DNA from: Vagococcus martis
GTDB lineage: Bacteria; Bacillota; Bacilli; Lactobacillales; Vagococcaceae
Assembly (NCBI RefSeq): GCF_002026305.1
Contig: NZ_MVAB01000001.1
Coordinates: 682,001 to 746,000, forward strand
Direction: 5' to 3'
Length of the DNA: 64,000 bases
This document shows positions 17,695-27,213 of this stretch, in pieces. Under the pieces are notes generated by a model. It ran no database searches. It saw only the letters and a program-made list of their open reading frames with translations, and was not told the DNA's origin. Position 1 is the stretch's first letter, and each line of letters starts with the position of its first letter. Position numbers and translations under genes: made by a program.

Positions 17695-18389
17695 TTTCTA
17701 TTATTGTTACCAAATAATAGAAATAGACGTAGTACTTGGAGTAATGAAGCAACTGCTGCTGCCACATAGGTTAAAGCTGCTGCAATCAGAACTTTTCTAG
17801 CCATCGCTAACTCATCATCATCTAAGATATGGTTATCACTTAAAATAGCTAATGCTCGTTTAGATGCATTAAATTCAACTGGTAACGTCACAACTTGGAA
17901 TAAAAAGGTTAAGGCAAAACACCATAAACCAATTGTCACCAAAGCTGGTGTTGTGCTGAAGAAGATAGCACCAATCAAGATTAATGGAATAGATATTTTA
18001 GCACCAAAATTCACGACAGGAACTAAAGCAATTCTTAACTTTAATGGAGCGTAGTGTTTTTGGTCTTGTACCGCATGACCACACTCATGAGCTGCAACAC
18101 CTATGGCTGCAACGGATCTTGAATCTGCTACAGTTTGCGATAAACTCAGTATCTTCGTATTTGAATTGTAATTATCCGTCAAATCTCCTGATATTTGTTG
18201 TACACCAACATTATGGATACCAGAGTCTTGTAAAATCAAACGAGCGACATCTGTTGCTGTGTACCCTTTTCTGTTCATTACTTTGTCAAATTTCCGATAA
18301 GTACTGTTGACATAACTTGATGCTAGCATCGAAATAAGCATCCCAATAATAACTAGAATATACGTACTATCAAAAAACGGGTAAAACAT
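17691..18389 (-). CDS. YugP-family membrane zinc metallopeptidase
   Basis: 232 residues from the ATG at 18387-18389 (MFYPFFDST), with AAGGAGG 8 nt upstream; a 9-codon extension is open but unlikely. The zinc motif AAHECGHAVQD lies near residue 100. About four hydrophobic segments (N-terminal helix, 128-170, and a C-terminal helix near 205-225) place it in the membrane. It belongs to the neutral zinc metallopeptidase family of B. subtilis YugP, whose substrate is not established. It ends convergently on the PucR-like gene with overlapping TAG stops. Confidence 0.88.
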   Translation of the reverse strand: MFYPFFDSTYILVIIGMLISMLASSYVNSTYRKFDKVMNRKGYTATDVARLILQDSGIHNVGVQQISGDLTDNYNSNTKILSLSQTVADSRSVAAIGVAAHECGHAVQDQKHYAPLKLRIALVPVVNFGAKISIPLILIGAIFFSTTPALVTIGLWCFALTFLFQVVTLPVEFNASKRALAILSDNHILDDDELAMARKVLIAAALTYVAAAVASLLQVLRLFLLFGNNNRN

Positions 18390-18590
18390 TATATAAGCCT
18401 CCTTACTATTAATCATACTGTCATTGTAACAGATTTTATAAAAAACGTTTATAAATTACAGTTGAAAAATAACCAAATATATATATTTAATGGTGTTTTA
18501 ATAAATTCTTAATATAAAGTCAACTCTTTTTGGTTAAGTAGATTTTTTATACAAAATAAGGTATCTTAATAAGAGACGGCTCTAGTAAAA

Positions 18591-18599
18591 TGTTATAAT
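18591..18599 (+). promoter_or_regulatory. Extended -10 promoter of the Mga-like regulator gene
   Basis: TGTTATAAT (extended -10) 33 bp before the start codon. No recognisable -35 lies at the expected distance. The remainder of 18417-18590 shows nothing else I can name. Confidence 0.55.
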
Positions 18600-18631
18600 A
18601 TATAAGCACTTATTATGAAAGGAATACATCT

Positions 18632-20137
18632 ATGCGCGAACTTCTTGATACACCCACTCAACGTAGAATTCATATTTTAGAACAATTAAATGAAGTCTCA
18701 GATTGGATTAGTTCTAACGAATTAGCTAAAAGTAATAATGCTTCACTAAGAACAATAAATAACGACGTAAGTTACCTTAAAGAAAATTGGTACCCCCATC
18801 TGTTAATTGAAACGTCAAAAAAAAATGGGGTTAGGCTTCAAACGCAACCCAGTAGCCATATTGAGGTTGTTTATCGATATGTTTTAAAAAATTCTGAAGC
18901 ATTTCGATTAATTGAATCAGTATTCTTTGATACAACGTTAAGCATTGAAAAATGGGGAGAAAAGCTCTTTATCAGTGAATCTTCTCTTTATAGAATTACT
19001 AGTGATATTTCTAAATCATTAAGTAAATATGGACTAACCTTAGAAAAAAAACCATGTCGAGTTGTTGGAAAAGATGAATTTTTTGTACGGTTTTTCTATA
19101 CTAGTTATTTTTTTGAAGCCTATCAAATAACCGAATGGCCTTTTCCTTCAGATAAGAAGAAAACGATACAATTTGTGAAGGATATTGTCGATTATTATAA
19201 TGAAGATGTTTCTGAAAAAGATATTCTATTAATAAGCTATATTTTATGTATTTCGCTTACTCGTCAAAGTCAAGAGTATTTTATTGAAGGTTACGATAAA
19301 GGAATTTTTACAAAAAAAATGTATCATTCTATTGATAGAAAATCAGATGATTTGGAAGAGATTGTGAAAGATTATGGTTTAGTCATCAATGATCAACTGA
19401 TTTATGATTTAATGTTTTCTCTTTACTATCATTTAATTAATTGGCACTCTGAAGAAGAATATCTTCATGTCACCAAAGAGGTTAAACACTTGATGAAAAA
19501 CATTCGTAATGTTTTTGACTTTACATTAACCAATAAATTATCTGATAAAATAGAAAATTCACTGAAACATATTTACTTACAACATACCATCTATCCTTTT
19601 CCAAACTATATTATTTTCAATAAAAATTTTTATAATGCTGTAGCTATTAAAAAATTATTTCCAACGATGTCTTTAGTGATTGAACAAGAACTAATTAAAC
19701 TTGAAAAATCGACTAATTTTCCTTGGCACACCGATTATTTTTATGAAGTTCTCTGTACTATGATGATTCAATGGACTGACTTGCCTACCCTTTTAGAAAC
19801 AAAAAAACAAAAAGCAAAAATATTAGTCATGAGTAGTTTAGGACAAGATCATTCAGACTTTTTATCGAAAATGATTCACAAGAACTTTGAAAACAAAGCA
19901 ATCATTGAGCCATATATGAAATCAGTTATTTTTATTGAGGATATTCCTAAAGAGTATTTCTTAGGCTATGATATTATAGTGAGTACTTTTGACTCTGAAT
20001 TATTACCACAAGATAAATTAGTTGTCATTGATGATATTCCTTCAAATTCAGATTGGGGAACGATTCGTAGGGCTATAAACAATACACATCAATTAGATGA
20101 AAAAGTTATTACTTATTTAAATAATAATTATTATTAG
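18632..20137 (+). CDS. Mga-family (PRD-like) transcriptional regulator
   Basis: 501 residues. The N-terminus has two HTH segments: TQRRIHILEQLNEVSDWISSNELA (in outline, residues 9-33) and SLRTINNDVSYLKENW, then WGEKLFISESSLYRITSDI near 110. This is the Mga/HTH-11 layout seen in Mga, AtxA and related regulators. The middle is all-alpha, compatible with PRD domains, and the C-terminus (about 390-460) resembles an EIIB-like domain. It precedes a diguanylate cyclase gene by 11 bp, so the two are probably one transcript. No PTS genes are adjacent, so the signal is unclear. Confidence 0.8.
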   Translation: MRELLDTPTQRRIHILEQLNEVSDWISSNELAKSNNASLRTINNDVSYLKENWYPHLLIETSKKNGVRLQTQPSSHIEVVYRYVLKNSEAFRLIESVFFDTTLSIEKWGEKLFISESSLYRITSDISKSLSKYGLTLEKKPCRVVGKDEFFVRFFYTSYFFEAYQITEWPFPSDKKKTIQFVKDIVDYYNEDVSEKDILLISYILCISLTRQSQEYFIEGYDKGIFTKKMYHSIDRKSDDLEEIVKDYGLVINDQLIYDLMFSLYYHLINWHSEEEYLHVTKEVKHLMKNIRNVFDFTLTNKLSDKIENSLKHIYLQHTIYPFPNYIIFNKNFYNAVAIKKLFPTMSLVIEQELIKLEKSTNFPWHTDYFYEVLCTMMIQWTDLPTLLETKKQKAKILVMSSLGQDHSDFLSKMIHKNFENKAIIEPYMKSVIFIEDIPKEYFLGYDIIVSTFDSELLPQDKLVVIDDIPSNSDWGTIRRAINNTHQLDEKVITYLNNNYY

Positions 20138-20148
20138 GGAGCTTTAAT

Positions 20149-21327
20149 ATGCTTAATTTTGTTAATGCAATATTGGTAAATTTGTCTATTATCGTCAGTA
20201 TTTCTTTGACACTCTACTTTCTATCCATCAGACAATCCCTAAAAGACAGCCAGCTCGAGACTGATTTTATTAATACTTCGGGCATGCTTTCATTAACTAA
20301 GACACATCAACTTATTTTAGGAATAATCGTTGGTATTTTATGCTTTTTTATTTCTTTAAATAAAATACCTGTTCCATTATATAAAGGTATTTCAGTAGAT
20401 GTAAGATATCTTCCTATTTTCTTTTCTATCTATTATGGCTCTATTTTAATTGGTATTACGAATGGTACTACTTTAATAATTCTTAAATTAATTCAATACT
20501 CTCTTAGGGGTGCTTTTGCTTATGAGTATTTTAATAATATTTTTCTGACATTATCACTTGTCATATTAGCTTCTATTATCAAAAAGCAGCATTTATCTCA
20601 AAAAAGGGCTGTTCTGATATTTTTAATTGTTGCATTGACTATTCGCTTTATTACATTTTCTATTATTTTTTATCCAATTTGGCAGTTAGATAATTTTATT
20701 AATTCAGTCGTATACATGACCATTTTTTCCATCGTTTTTCTTTTTACAGCTTGGTTAATTGACTCTTCTATTTCTATTTCAAAGAGGGTACATATTTACA
20801 GAACTGCTTCTATCTATGATCATCTCACAAAATTATATAATAAAGAATCCTTTTATTTTTTCTTAGATCATGCTTATAATGATTTGATTATGAACCAATC
20901 ATCTTGTGGTGTAGCTGTTATAGATATCGACAACTTTAAATCTATAAATGATAAATATGGGCATTTAGCCGGAGATCAGGCATTAACTCATGTAGCGAAT
21001 CTTTTGACTAAAAATAAAACACCAATTGAATCTCCTAGAATATGTCGTATTGGAGGAGATGAATTTGCAATGGTCTTTAAAGCACCAATTGATGACCCTG
21101 AAAGTTACCTTAAAAAAAAGTTATCTAGCATTCATCATGTGGAATTTAGTTTTAATAATCAGTCAATTCATATTAACCTATCATGTGGTCTAGCTATTAT
21201 TAATAAAGACCCCTATTCTGAGAGTAAAATTAGTACAGATGATTTATTTACTCTAGCAGATACAGCTCTATATGATGCAAAACGAAATGGAAAAAATCAG
21301 TTAATCGTTACCCATCATGATATATAA
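20149..21327 (+). CDS. Membrane-bound diguanylate cyclase (GGDEF)
   Basis: 392 residues. The N-terminal 205 residues hold six or so hydrophobic helices in the 5TM-LYT sensor style. The GGDEF domain (about 220-388) is intact: DIDNFKSINDKYGHLAGD, the active-site RIGGDEF near 304, and TALYDAKRNGKNQL at the end. The signature residues needed for GTP cyclisation to cyclic-di-GMP are present. The RxxD inhibitory site normally five residues upstream of GGDEF is absent. It is co-transcribed with the Mga-like regulator and followed by a terminator. No EAL or HD-GYP gene is in the window. Confidence 0.9.
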   Translation: MLNFVNAILVNLSIIVSISLTLYFLSIRQSLKDSQLETDFINTSGMLSLTKTHQLILGIIVGILCFFISLNKIPVPLYKGISVDVRYLPIFFSIYYGSILIGITNGTTLIILKLIQYSLRGAFAYEYFNNIFLTLSLVILASIIKKQHLSQKRAVLIFLIVALTIRFITFSIIFYPIWQLDNFINSVVYMTIFSIVFLFTAWLIDSSISISKRVHIYRTASIYDHLTKLYNKESFYFFLDHAYNDLIMNQSSCGVAVIDIDNFKSINDKYGHLAGDQALTHVANLLTKNKTPIESPRICRIGGDEFAMVFKAPIDDPESYLKKKLSSIHHVEFSFNNQSIHINLSCGLAIINKDPYSESKISTDDLFTLADTALYDAKRNGKNQLIVTHHDI

Positions 21328-21369
21328 AAAGCTTTAAAACTGGAATGAATCCAATTTTAAAGCTTTTTT
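21328..21369 (+). terminator. Terminator after the diguanylate cyclase gene
   Basis: Long stem AAAAAGCTTTAAAA.. / ..TTTTAAAGCTTTTTT (about 19 bp, one mismatch), beginning directly after the stop codon. Confidence 0.9.
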
Positions 21370-21402
21370 ATACATACAGACTATGGACTATGGAGGTTTT
21401 TT

Positions 21403-22184
21403 ATGAACTACTACGATCAACACTTGCACACGCACCATTCGTTTGATTCAAACGAAACTTTTGAAAACTATTTAAAAACTTATTCTCCTACTTACTTCGT
21501 TTCGACAGAACATTTAGATTTTGATAATCCATATGTCAAAGGTGCTGACAGCATCCCGGAATTTAAGGCATATAAAAAGGAGATTGAGTCATTAGATAAA
21601 AAACATGAGACAACGTTACTTAAAGGAATTGAAGTAGGGTATGTTGACTATCAGCATGATAGAATTACTTCTTTTTTAAGTGAAAAGGACTATGATATTA
21701 TTTTACTTAGCATTCATCAAAATGGCATATTTGATTATATGGATGATGATGTTCTAGCACTAGAGGTTGTCGATTTAATTGATGATTATTATTCTCGTAT
21801 GTTAGATGCCGTGAAAAAAGTGGATTTCGCTAACGTGTTAACCCATTTTGATTACGGAATGAGACGATTAGACTTATCGGTTGACGAATTTAAAAAAACG
21901 CTGAACCGTATTTGATTGATATTTTTAAAACAATCATCGAGAAAGATATGGCGTTTGAATTAAATGCTAAAAGTTTTATCAAATATAGAAATAAAGCGCT
22001 GTATGAATATGCCATCCCTTTATACATTTCATTAGGTGGAAAGTTGTTTACACTAGGGTCTGATGCTCATGTTGCTGAAGATTACGAACTTGGATTTGAA
22101 GAGATGGGTTCCTTACTAAAAAAACATGGTATATATGAGTTAGCTATTTACCAAAAACAAGAATTAACTAATGTTGAATTATAA
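21403..22184 (+). pseudogene. PHP-domain phosphatase (HisK-like), broken by a one-base frameshift
   Basis: Two reading frames (21403-21915 and 21912-22184) together make one PHP protein of about 260 residues. PHP motifs are in order: HLHTHHSFDS at the N-terminus, STEHLDF, GIEVGY, LTHFDYG in the first frame, then FELNAKSFIKY and GSDAHVAEDYELG in the second. The break is at an A7 run (21892-21898). One more A would read EFKKNAEPYLIDIF straight through. The family contains histidinol phosphatases, but no his genes are nearby, so substrate is unclear. It is either a sequencing indel or a recent inactivation, since the rest is undamaged. Good Shine-Dalgarno TGGAGG before the ATG. Confidence 0.85.
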
Positions 22185-22211
22185 AAGAGCAGAGTTTTCC
22201 TCCTCTTTTAT
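22181..22211 (+). terminator. Possible terminator after the PHP gene
   Basis: Arms ATAAAAGAG / CTCTTTTAT with a 13-nt loop, overlapping the stop codon. The T tail is weak. Confidence 0.4.
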
Positions 22212-22316
22212 AATTAAAACCACACACAAAATATATAGAAATTTCTTATAATATTAACCAATGTGTTTCATCTCTAAGTTAAACTATTGATTGACTATCA
22301 TAAGGAGATGACTTCT

Positions 22317-23267
22317 ATGTTAACAAGCTATTCAACGATTCTTGTTTTGTTTATTATTATTGCACTGGGTTATATATTGGCGAAAAGAGGTATTTTCACA
22401 AATGACGTCAGTTCTGCCCTTTCATTCTTTGTGATTAACTTTGCCCTACCTTTAGAAATATTCCTTCGAATTATGCGTGATTTTAACAAACAAAAACTAG
22501 AAAACTTATTTAAAGAATCTTTTTTTCCAGTCCTCGTTATTGGTTTCGTGCTTATCATTGGTTACTTTAGTTCCTCACTTTTTAAAGTAGCTAAAGAACA
22601 AAAAGGAGCGTTCACCTTATGCTTTGCTTCACCAAGTGCCGCATTTATTGGGATGCCGATTATTTTAGGTTTATATGGTGATAAAGGACTTCCTTATGCT
22701 TTACTTGTTTATGTGGTGACTAGTTTATCTACATGGACAATCGGTATTACTCTTCTCAACCGAGATAGTGAACTGAGCACTCATACACACACACCGTTTG
22801 ATTTATCACGAACTATCAAAGAATTACTTAGTCCACCAATTGTTGCATTTATCATCGCTAGTTTACTCGTTGTGCTAAATATCCCTCTACCTTTTTTTGT
22901 TAAATCATTATTTGGCTATATCGGAAATACCACATCAGCTTTAGCCATGCTGTTTATTGGAACAACTATTTTTCGCACGGGAATTAAAAATCTGACATTT
23001 TCAAAAGAAGTATCGGGGATTCTTTTTGGTAGATTTTTCATTACACCTTTAATCGTTCTTTTATTCGCTCATCTATTTCATATTTCAAATATTATGGGAG
23101 CTGTATGTTTACTTCAGTTTAGTATCCCTGTTTCGAATACAGTAGCCATTCTAGCTGGCGAAAAACATGTAGATGTTGGTTTTACGGATTCTTCATTAAC
23201 CTATTCATTGTTAGCCTATCTTTTTCTTTTCCCTATTCTGATGAAACTTGTTACAGTCTTTTTTTAA
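22317..23267 (+). CDS. AEC-family transporter (auxin efflux carrier type)
   Basis: 316 residues from the ATG at 22317, with AAGGAG 8 nt upstream; a TTG 10 codons earlier opens the same frame but lacks a ribosome site. About ten membrane helices in two five-helix halves, with the family's NFALPLEIFLRI motif in the first half and the central polar break between the halves. AEC proteins export or import small organic anions (malate, auxin-like acids), usually by secondary transport. No substrate clue in the neighbours. Followed by a bidirectional terminator shared with treC. Confidence 0.85.
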   Translation: MLTSYSTILVLFIIIALGYILAKRGIFTNDVSSALSFFVINFALPLEIFLRIMRDFNKQKLENLFKESFFPVLVIGFVLIIGYFSSSLFKVAKEQKGAFTLCFASPSAAFIGMPIILGLYGDKGLPYALLVYVVTSLSTWTIGITLLNRDSELSTHTHTPFDLSRTIKELLSPPIVAFIIASLLVVLNIPLPFFVKSLFGYIGNTTSALAMLFIGTTIFRTGIKNLTFSKEVSGILFGRFFITPLIVLLFAHLFHISNIMGAVCLLQFSIPVSNTVAILAGEKHVDVGFTDSSLTYSLLAYLFLFPILMKLVTVFF

Positions 23268-23273
23268 ATACAA

Positions 23274-23303
23274 AAAACCAACGACTATATCGGTCGCTGG
23301 TTT
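23274..23303. terminator. Bidirectional terminator between the AEC gene and treC
   Basis: AAAACCAACGAC / GTCGCTGGTTTT (one mismatch), with a T tract on both sides. Confidence 0.8.
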
Positions 23304-23308
23304 TTCTA

Positions 23309-24940
23309 TTATTTAGTATAAATACCTGTTGTCTGATAAGGTTCTAAGGTCAGTTTTTTCGTAAAAGAAATAGTATCGATATTACTTATTAAAACTTCAC
23401 CGTTTAAAAACTCATCTGGAATATCAATTGTTACGGCTTCATGTGAAAAGTTGTTTAAGACAAGTAACGCTTCGTCATCAAATCGTCTCACGTAACCAAA
23501 TATTCTCGTATTTGGAACGTCAAAAGGTGTATAATCTCCTTTTGATATGACTGCTTTTTCTTTTCTTAATTGGATTAGCTTTTGATAAAAAGTGAAAATA
23601 GTTCCTTGTTCTAATTCATTTTCTACCGTAATGTCAGTATGCTTCCCTGTAGATAACCAAGGTGTACTTGTACTAAATCCAGAGTGTTCCGTCGAATCCC
23701 ACTGCATTGGTGTACGTGAGTTATCTCTCGATTTTGCTTGGATAATTTCCATTGCCTTCTGATGATTTAAACCTTCGCTAATTAAAATATCATAAGCATT
23801 ATGTGTCTCAACATCTTGATACATTTCCAGTTCAGAAAATTCAGGATCTAACATGCCAATCTCTTCTCCCATATAAATAAATGGTGTCCCACGATTTAAA
23901 TGGATGGATGCAGCTAACATCTTAGCGCCACGCTCTCGATAGTCTTTCCAATCAATAAACCGATTAAGTGCTCGTGGTTGGTCATGATTATTCCAAAACA
24001 AAGCATTCCATCCCTTTCCATCACTCATACCCTCTCCCCAAGCATGTAAAATAGATTTCAATGCCTCAAAATCATAAGGCATTTTAGTCCACTTTTCACC
24101 ATTTTTATAATCCACTTTCAAATGATGAAAATTAAAAATCATGCTTAGTTCTTCTCTATCAGGTGCGGTATAAAGAATGCCATTTTCGATAGTAGTTGAA
24201 CTCATTTCCCCCACTGTGACAATCGATTTGTCATGTCCAAATGTTTTTTGGTTCATCTCATGAATAAATTCATGGGCAATTGGTTTATCAGTATATTCAA
24301 ACTTACCAACCTGATCTTCTGCGTCTTTTAAGACCTCATCTTTTCCAATGACATTAATCACATCAAAACGCAATCCTTTTACACCTAAAGCTGTCCAAAA
24401 ATCAACTACCTTATATAGTTCCTTTCGAACATTTGGATTACGCCAATTCAGATCAGCTTGCGTTTTATCAAATAAATGTAAAAAATATTTATGTGTATCA
24501 CCAAATTGAGACCATGCATTTCCACCAAATTTTGATTCCCAGTTAGTTGGTTCATCTCTTAATATAAAGAAGTCCTGATAATAAGAATCTCCTGCCAATG
24601 CTTTTTTAAACCACTCATGTTCAATTGATACATGATTTAACACCATATCTAGCATAATATCAATCTTTTTTTCACGTGCTTTTTCTACTAGTTCTTTAAA
24701 ATCTGCTTCTGTGCCAAATATTGGGTCAATCGCTGTATAGTTTGAGATATCGTAGCCATTATCTTTTTGAGGACTTGGATAAATCGGATTTAACCAAATC
24801 ATATCAACACCTAACGTTTCTAAATAGGGTAATTTTTCAATAATACCTTGTATATCTCCTACTCCATCCCCATTTTTATCATAAAATGATTTTGGATAAA
24901 CTTGATAGATTACTTTGTCCTTAAAACTCAATGACGTCAC
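23309..24940 (-). CDS. treC: Trehalose-6-phosphate hydrolase
   Basis: 543 residues. GH13 alpha-amylase family: VYPKSFYDKNGDGVGDIQG at the N-terminus, DMVLNHVS (about 98), the nucleophile aspartate in LRFDVINV (about 196), the acid/base glutamate in TVGEMSS (about 248), and NNHDQPR (about 315). It splits trehalose-6-phosphate in the cytoplasm into glucose and glucose-6-phosphate. Its place 6 bp after the trehalose PTS gene and opposite treR makes the substrate assignment firm over oligo-1,6-glucosidase relatives. Confidence 0.94.
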   Translation of the reverse strand: MTSLSFKDKVIYQVYPKSFYDKNGDGVGDIQGIIEKLPYLETLGVDMIWLNPIYPSPQKDNGYDISNYTAIDPIFGTEADFKELVEKAREKKIDIMLDMVLNHVSIEHEWFKKALAGDSYYQDFFILRDEPTNWESKFGGNAWSQFGDTHKYFLHLFDKTQADLNWRNPNVRKELYKVVDFWTALGVKGLRFDVINVIGKDEVLKDAEDQVGKFEYTDKPIAHEFIHEMNQKTFGHDKSIVTVGEMSSTTIENGILYTAPDREELSMIFNFHHLKVDYKNGEKWTKMPYDFEALKSILHAWGEGMSDGKGWNALFWNNHDQPRALNRFIDWKDYRERGAKMLAASIHLNRGTPFIYMGEEIGMLDPEFSELEMYQDVETHNAYDILISEGLNHQKAMEIIQAKSRDNSRTPMQWDSTEHSGFSTSTPWLSTGKHTDITVENELEQGTIFTFYQKLIQLRKEKAVISKGDYTPFDVPNTRIFGYVRRFDDEALLVLNNFSHEAVTIDIPDEFLNGEVLISNIDTISFTKKLTLEPYQTTGIYTK

Positions 24941-24946
24941 TCCTAA

Positions 24947-26908
24947 CTAAATTGTTTTAACTTGCAAAATTCCTGTGTCATTTGTCACGTTACCATCTTT
25001 GATTATCGGGTCTACTTGATAACTATCTGAATTAGTAATGACCACTTGTGTTTGAGTTAAAAATCCTGACTCTCTAATACCCTCTATATCAAAATCTAGT
25101 AATAAATCACCAATCGTCACTTTATCGCCTTGTTTGACATGTGTTTCAAAATACTGTCCATTTAAATTAACTGTATCTAGGCCAACATGTATCAACATTT
25201 CAATTCCATGATCATCTACAATACCTATTGCATGTTTACTAGGAAATACTAAACTTATCGTTCCGTTCATCGGTGCGTAAACATGACCTTCCATCGGCTC
25301 AATGACCACTCCTTGTCCCATTGTCCCTTGAGAAAATACTGGATCTTTTGAATCAGTAATTGGTGATAACTCTCCAACTAATGGTGCATAGACCGAAACA
25401 ACTTCACTAGCAACATTTTCAGGTGTCACAGGTATGCTTAAGCTATCATCAATAGGTGAAATAGCTTCACCAACTCTGTCTAGCTGATTGAAAATACCTG
25501 CTCTTCTAAAGAATAATGTTAAAATAAATGGGACTATAACCGCAATAATCATCCCTATAAAGAATACCCCATAATATTTTGGCATGATAGCTAAAATACC
25601 TGGTAAGCCACCAACACCTATTGATAAGGCTCTAACACCAAATAATGTCACAAATAAACCAGCTATCCCACTACCAATCATAGCTGCAACAAATGGATAC
25701 ATATATTTTAAATTAATCCCAAACATGGCAGGTTCCGTTACACCTAACCAAGCTGAAATAACTGATGGAACAGACACTTGTTCTTCTTTTTTATTTCCTC
25801 TATGAGCATATACAACAGCTAAAACAGCTGCTCCTTGAGCAATATTTGATAAACAAATCATTGGCCAAAGATTCGTTGAGCCAAAATCTGCTACTAGTTG
25901 TTGGTCAATGGCTAACGTTGTATGATGTAAGCCTGTAATAACAAGTGGTGCATAAAAAGTACCAAATACAGCAGCAAATAGCCAATTAAGAGATGATGTT
26001 AATCCAGTATTTACAACTGTTGAAATAGCAGAACCTATTTTCCAACCAATTGGTCCTAATATTAAATGAGCAGCTAAAATAGTTGGTAATAAAGCAAAAA
26101 ACGGAACAAATATCATTGAAATAGCTTCTGGAATATGTTTCCTTAAAAATCTTTCTAGATATACTAACATAAAACCTGCTAACATAGCTGGTATAACTTG
26201 TGCTTGATAGCCAATTTTATCCATGGTAAAGAATCCAAAATCCCAACTCCAGTTAGCTGCAATATCTGCTGCACTAGTTGAGTTGACTGAATAAGCATTC
26301 AAAAGCTGTGGAGAAACTAGTGTAATCCCTAAGACAATTCCTAGTATTTCTGTTCCTCTCATTTTTTTAGCGATACTCCATGTAATCCCTACTGGAAGGA
26401 AGTGAAAAATAGCCTCACCTGGTAACCATAAAAAGCCATTCACACCGTTCCAAAAAGTTGATGACTCTGTAATCGTTTTGCCATCTAAAAATCCCATCGG
26501 TACCGCTTCTAAAATATTTCTAAATCCTAATATTAATCCCCCAACAATAATTGCTGGTAATAATGGCGTAAAAATTTCTGCAAGCATGGTGACTGCTCGT
26601 TGTAACATATTTTGATTTTGTTTTGCCGCTGATTTTATTTCTTCTTTTGTTCCACCTTGGATTCCTGCTACAGACATAAATTCTTCGTAGAACGTTGGTA
26701 CTTCATTTCCAATAATAACTTGAAACTGTCCAGCATTGGTAAAAATACCTCTCACACAAGATATTTCTTCTATTTTATCTTCTTGTGCTTTAGAGGGATC
26801 ATTTAGTACAAACCTCATACGTGTTGCACAGTGCGTAACTGCCGCAATATTTTCTTTTCCACCGACATAGTCTAGTAATAACAATGCATCTTGATTAAAT
26901 TTTCCCAT
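24947..26908 (-). CDS. treB: Trehalose-specific PTS transporter EIIBCA
   Basis: 653 residues in the order EIIB-EIIC-EIIA. EIIB (1-90) has the phosphocysteine in THCATRMRF (about residue 27). EIIC (about 105-470) has roughly ten membrane helices. EIIA (about 500-645) has the active-site histidine in MLIHVGLDTVNLNG. It imports trehalose as trehalose-6-phosphate for TreC. The promoter is visible: TTTACA-17-TATATT with a cre over the -35 and a TreR palindrome downstream of the -10. The Shine-Dalgarno AGGAGAAAGAAG precedes the ATG. Confidence 0.95.
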   Translation of the reverse strand: MGKFNQDALLLLDYVGGKENIAAVTHCATRMRFVLNDPSKAQEDKIEEISCVRGIFTNAGQFQVIIGNEVPTFYEEFMSVAGIQGGTKEEIKSAAKQNQNMLQRAVTMLAEIFTPLLPAIIVGGLILGFRNILEAVPMGFLDGKTITESSTFWNGVNGFLWLPGEAIFHFLPVGITWSIAKKMRGTEILGIVLGITLVSPQLLNAYSVNSTSAADIAANWSWDFGFFTMDKIGYQAQVIPAMLAGFMLVYLERFLRKHIPEAISMIFVPFFALLPTILAAHLILGPIGWKIGSAISTVVNTGLTSSLNWLFAAVFGTFYAPLVITGLHHTTLAIDQQLVADFGSTNLWPMICLSNIAQGAAVLAVVYAHRGNKKEEQVSVPSVISAWLGVTEPAMFGINLKYMYPFVAAMIGSGIAGLFVTLFGVRALSIGVGGLPGILAIMPKYYGVFFIGMIIAVIVPFILTLFFRRAGIFNQLDRVGEAISPIDDSLSIPVTPENVASEVVSVYAPLVGELSPITDSKDPVFSQGTMGQGVVIEPMEGHVYAPMNGTISLVFPSKHAIGIVDDHGIEMLIHVGLDTVNLNGQYFETHVKQGDKVTIGDLLLDFDIEGIRESGFLTQTQVVITNSDSYQVDPIIKDGNVTNDTGILQVKTI

Positions 26909-26923
26909 CTTCTTTCTCCTTTC

Positions 26924-26939
26924 ACTTGTATGTACAAGT
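26924..26939. promoter_or_regulatory. TreR operator (treB side)
   Basis: ACTTGTATGTACAAGT, a near-perfect palindrome with core TTGTATGTACAA, lying between the treB -10 and the start codon. It matches TreR boxes of the TTGTATATACAA type. Confidence 0.8.
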
Positions 26940-26951
26940 TATGTTAAATAA

Positions 26952-26989
26952 AATATACACCCTAAGTCTTCGTTTGTAAAGCGCTAACA
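26952..26989 (-). promoter_or_regulatory. treB promoter with cre
   Basis: Minus-strand -35 TTTACA (26975-26980), 17-bp spacer, -10 TATATT (26952-26957). The cre GTAAAGCGCTAACA (26976-26989, 12 of 14 consensus positions) covers the -35 box, consistent with CcpA repression. The rest of the treB-treR gap (26990-27180) shows no other element I recognise. Confidence 0.75.
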
Positions 26990-27181
26990 TAGTGTTCACA
27001 CGTTATATCAATCTCATTTCACATTTTTATTTAATTAATAACTTGATTATTTAGTTTATTTACTAATAAAACATCAACATGTATATAAAAAACAATACAA
27101 CACAACCTTTGAACAGCTACTTTATTAAAATTTTCTCATTTAAACAAAAAGAAGTATCACCTATTTTATACTTACTACAAG

Positions 27182-27193
27182 TTGTTCGAACAA
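27182..27193. promoter_or_regulatory. TreR operator (treR side)
   Basis: TTGTTCGAACAA, a perfect 12-bp palindrome 20 bp before the treR start. It has the same TTGT-N4-ACAA frame as the site before treB and suggests autoregulation. It is embedded in a direct repeat CAAGTTG-N6-CAAGTTG. Confidence 0.75.
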
Positions 27194-27213
27194 GTTGAAA
27201 AGGAGTTAGTTAC

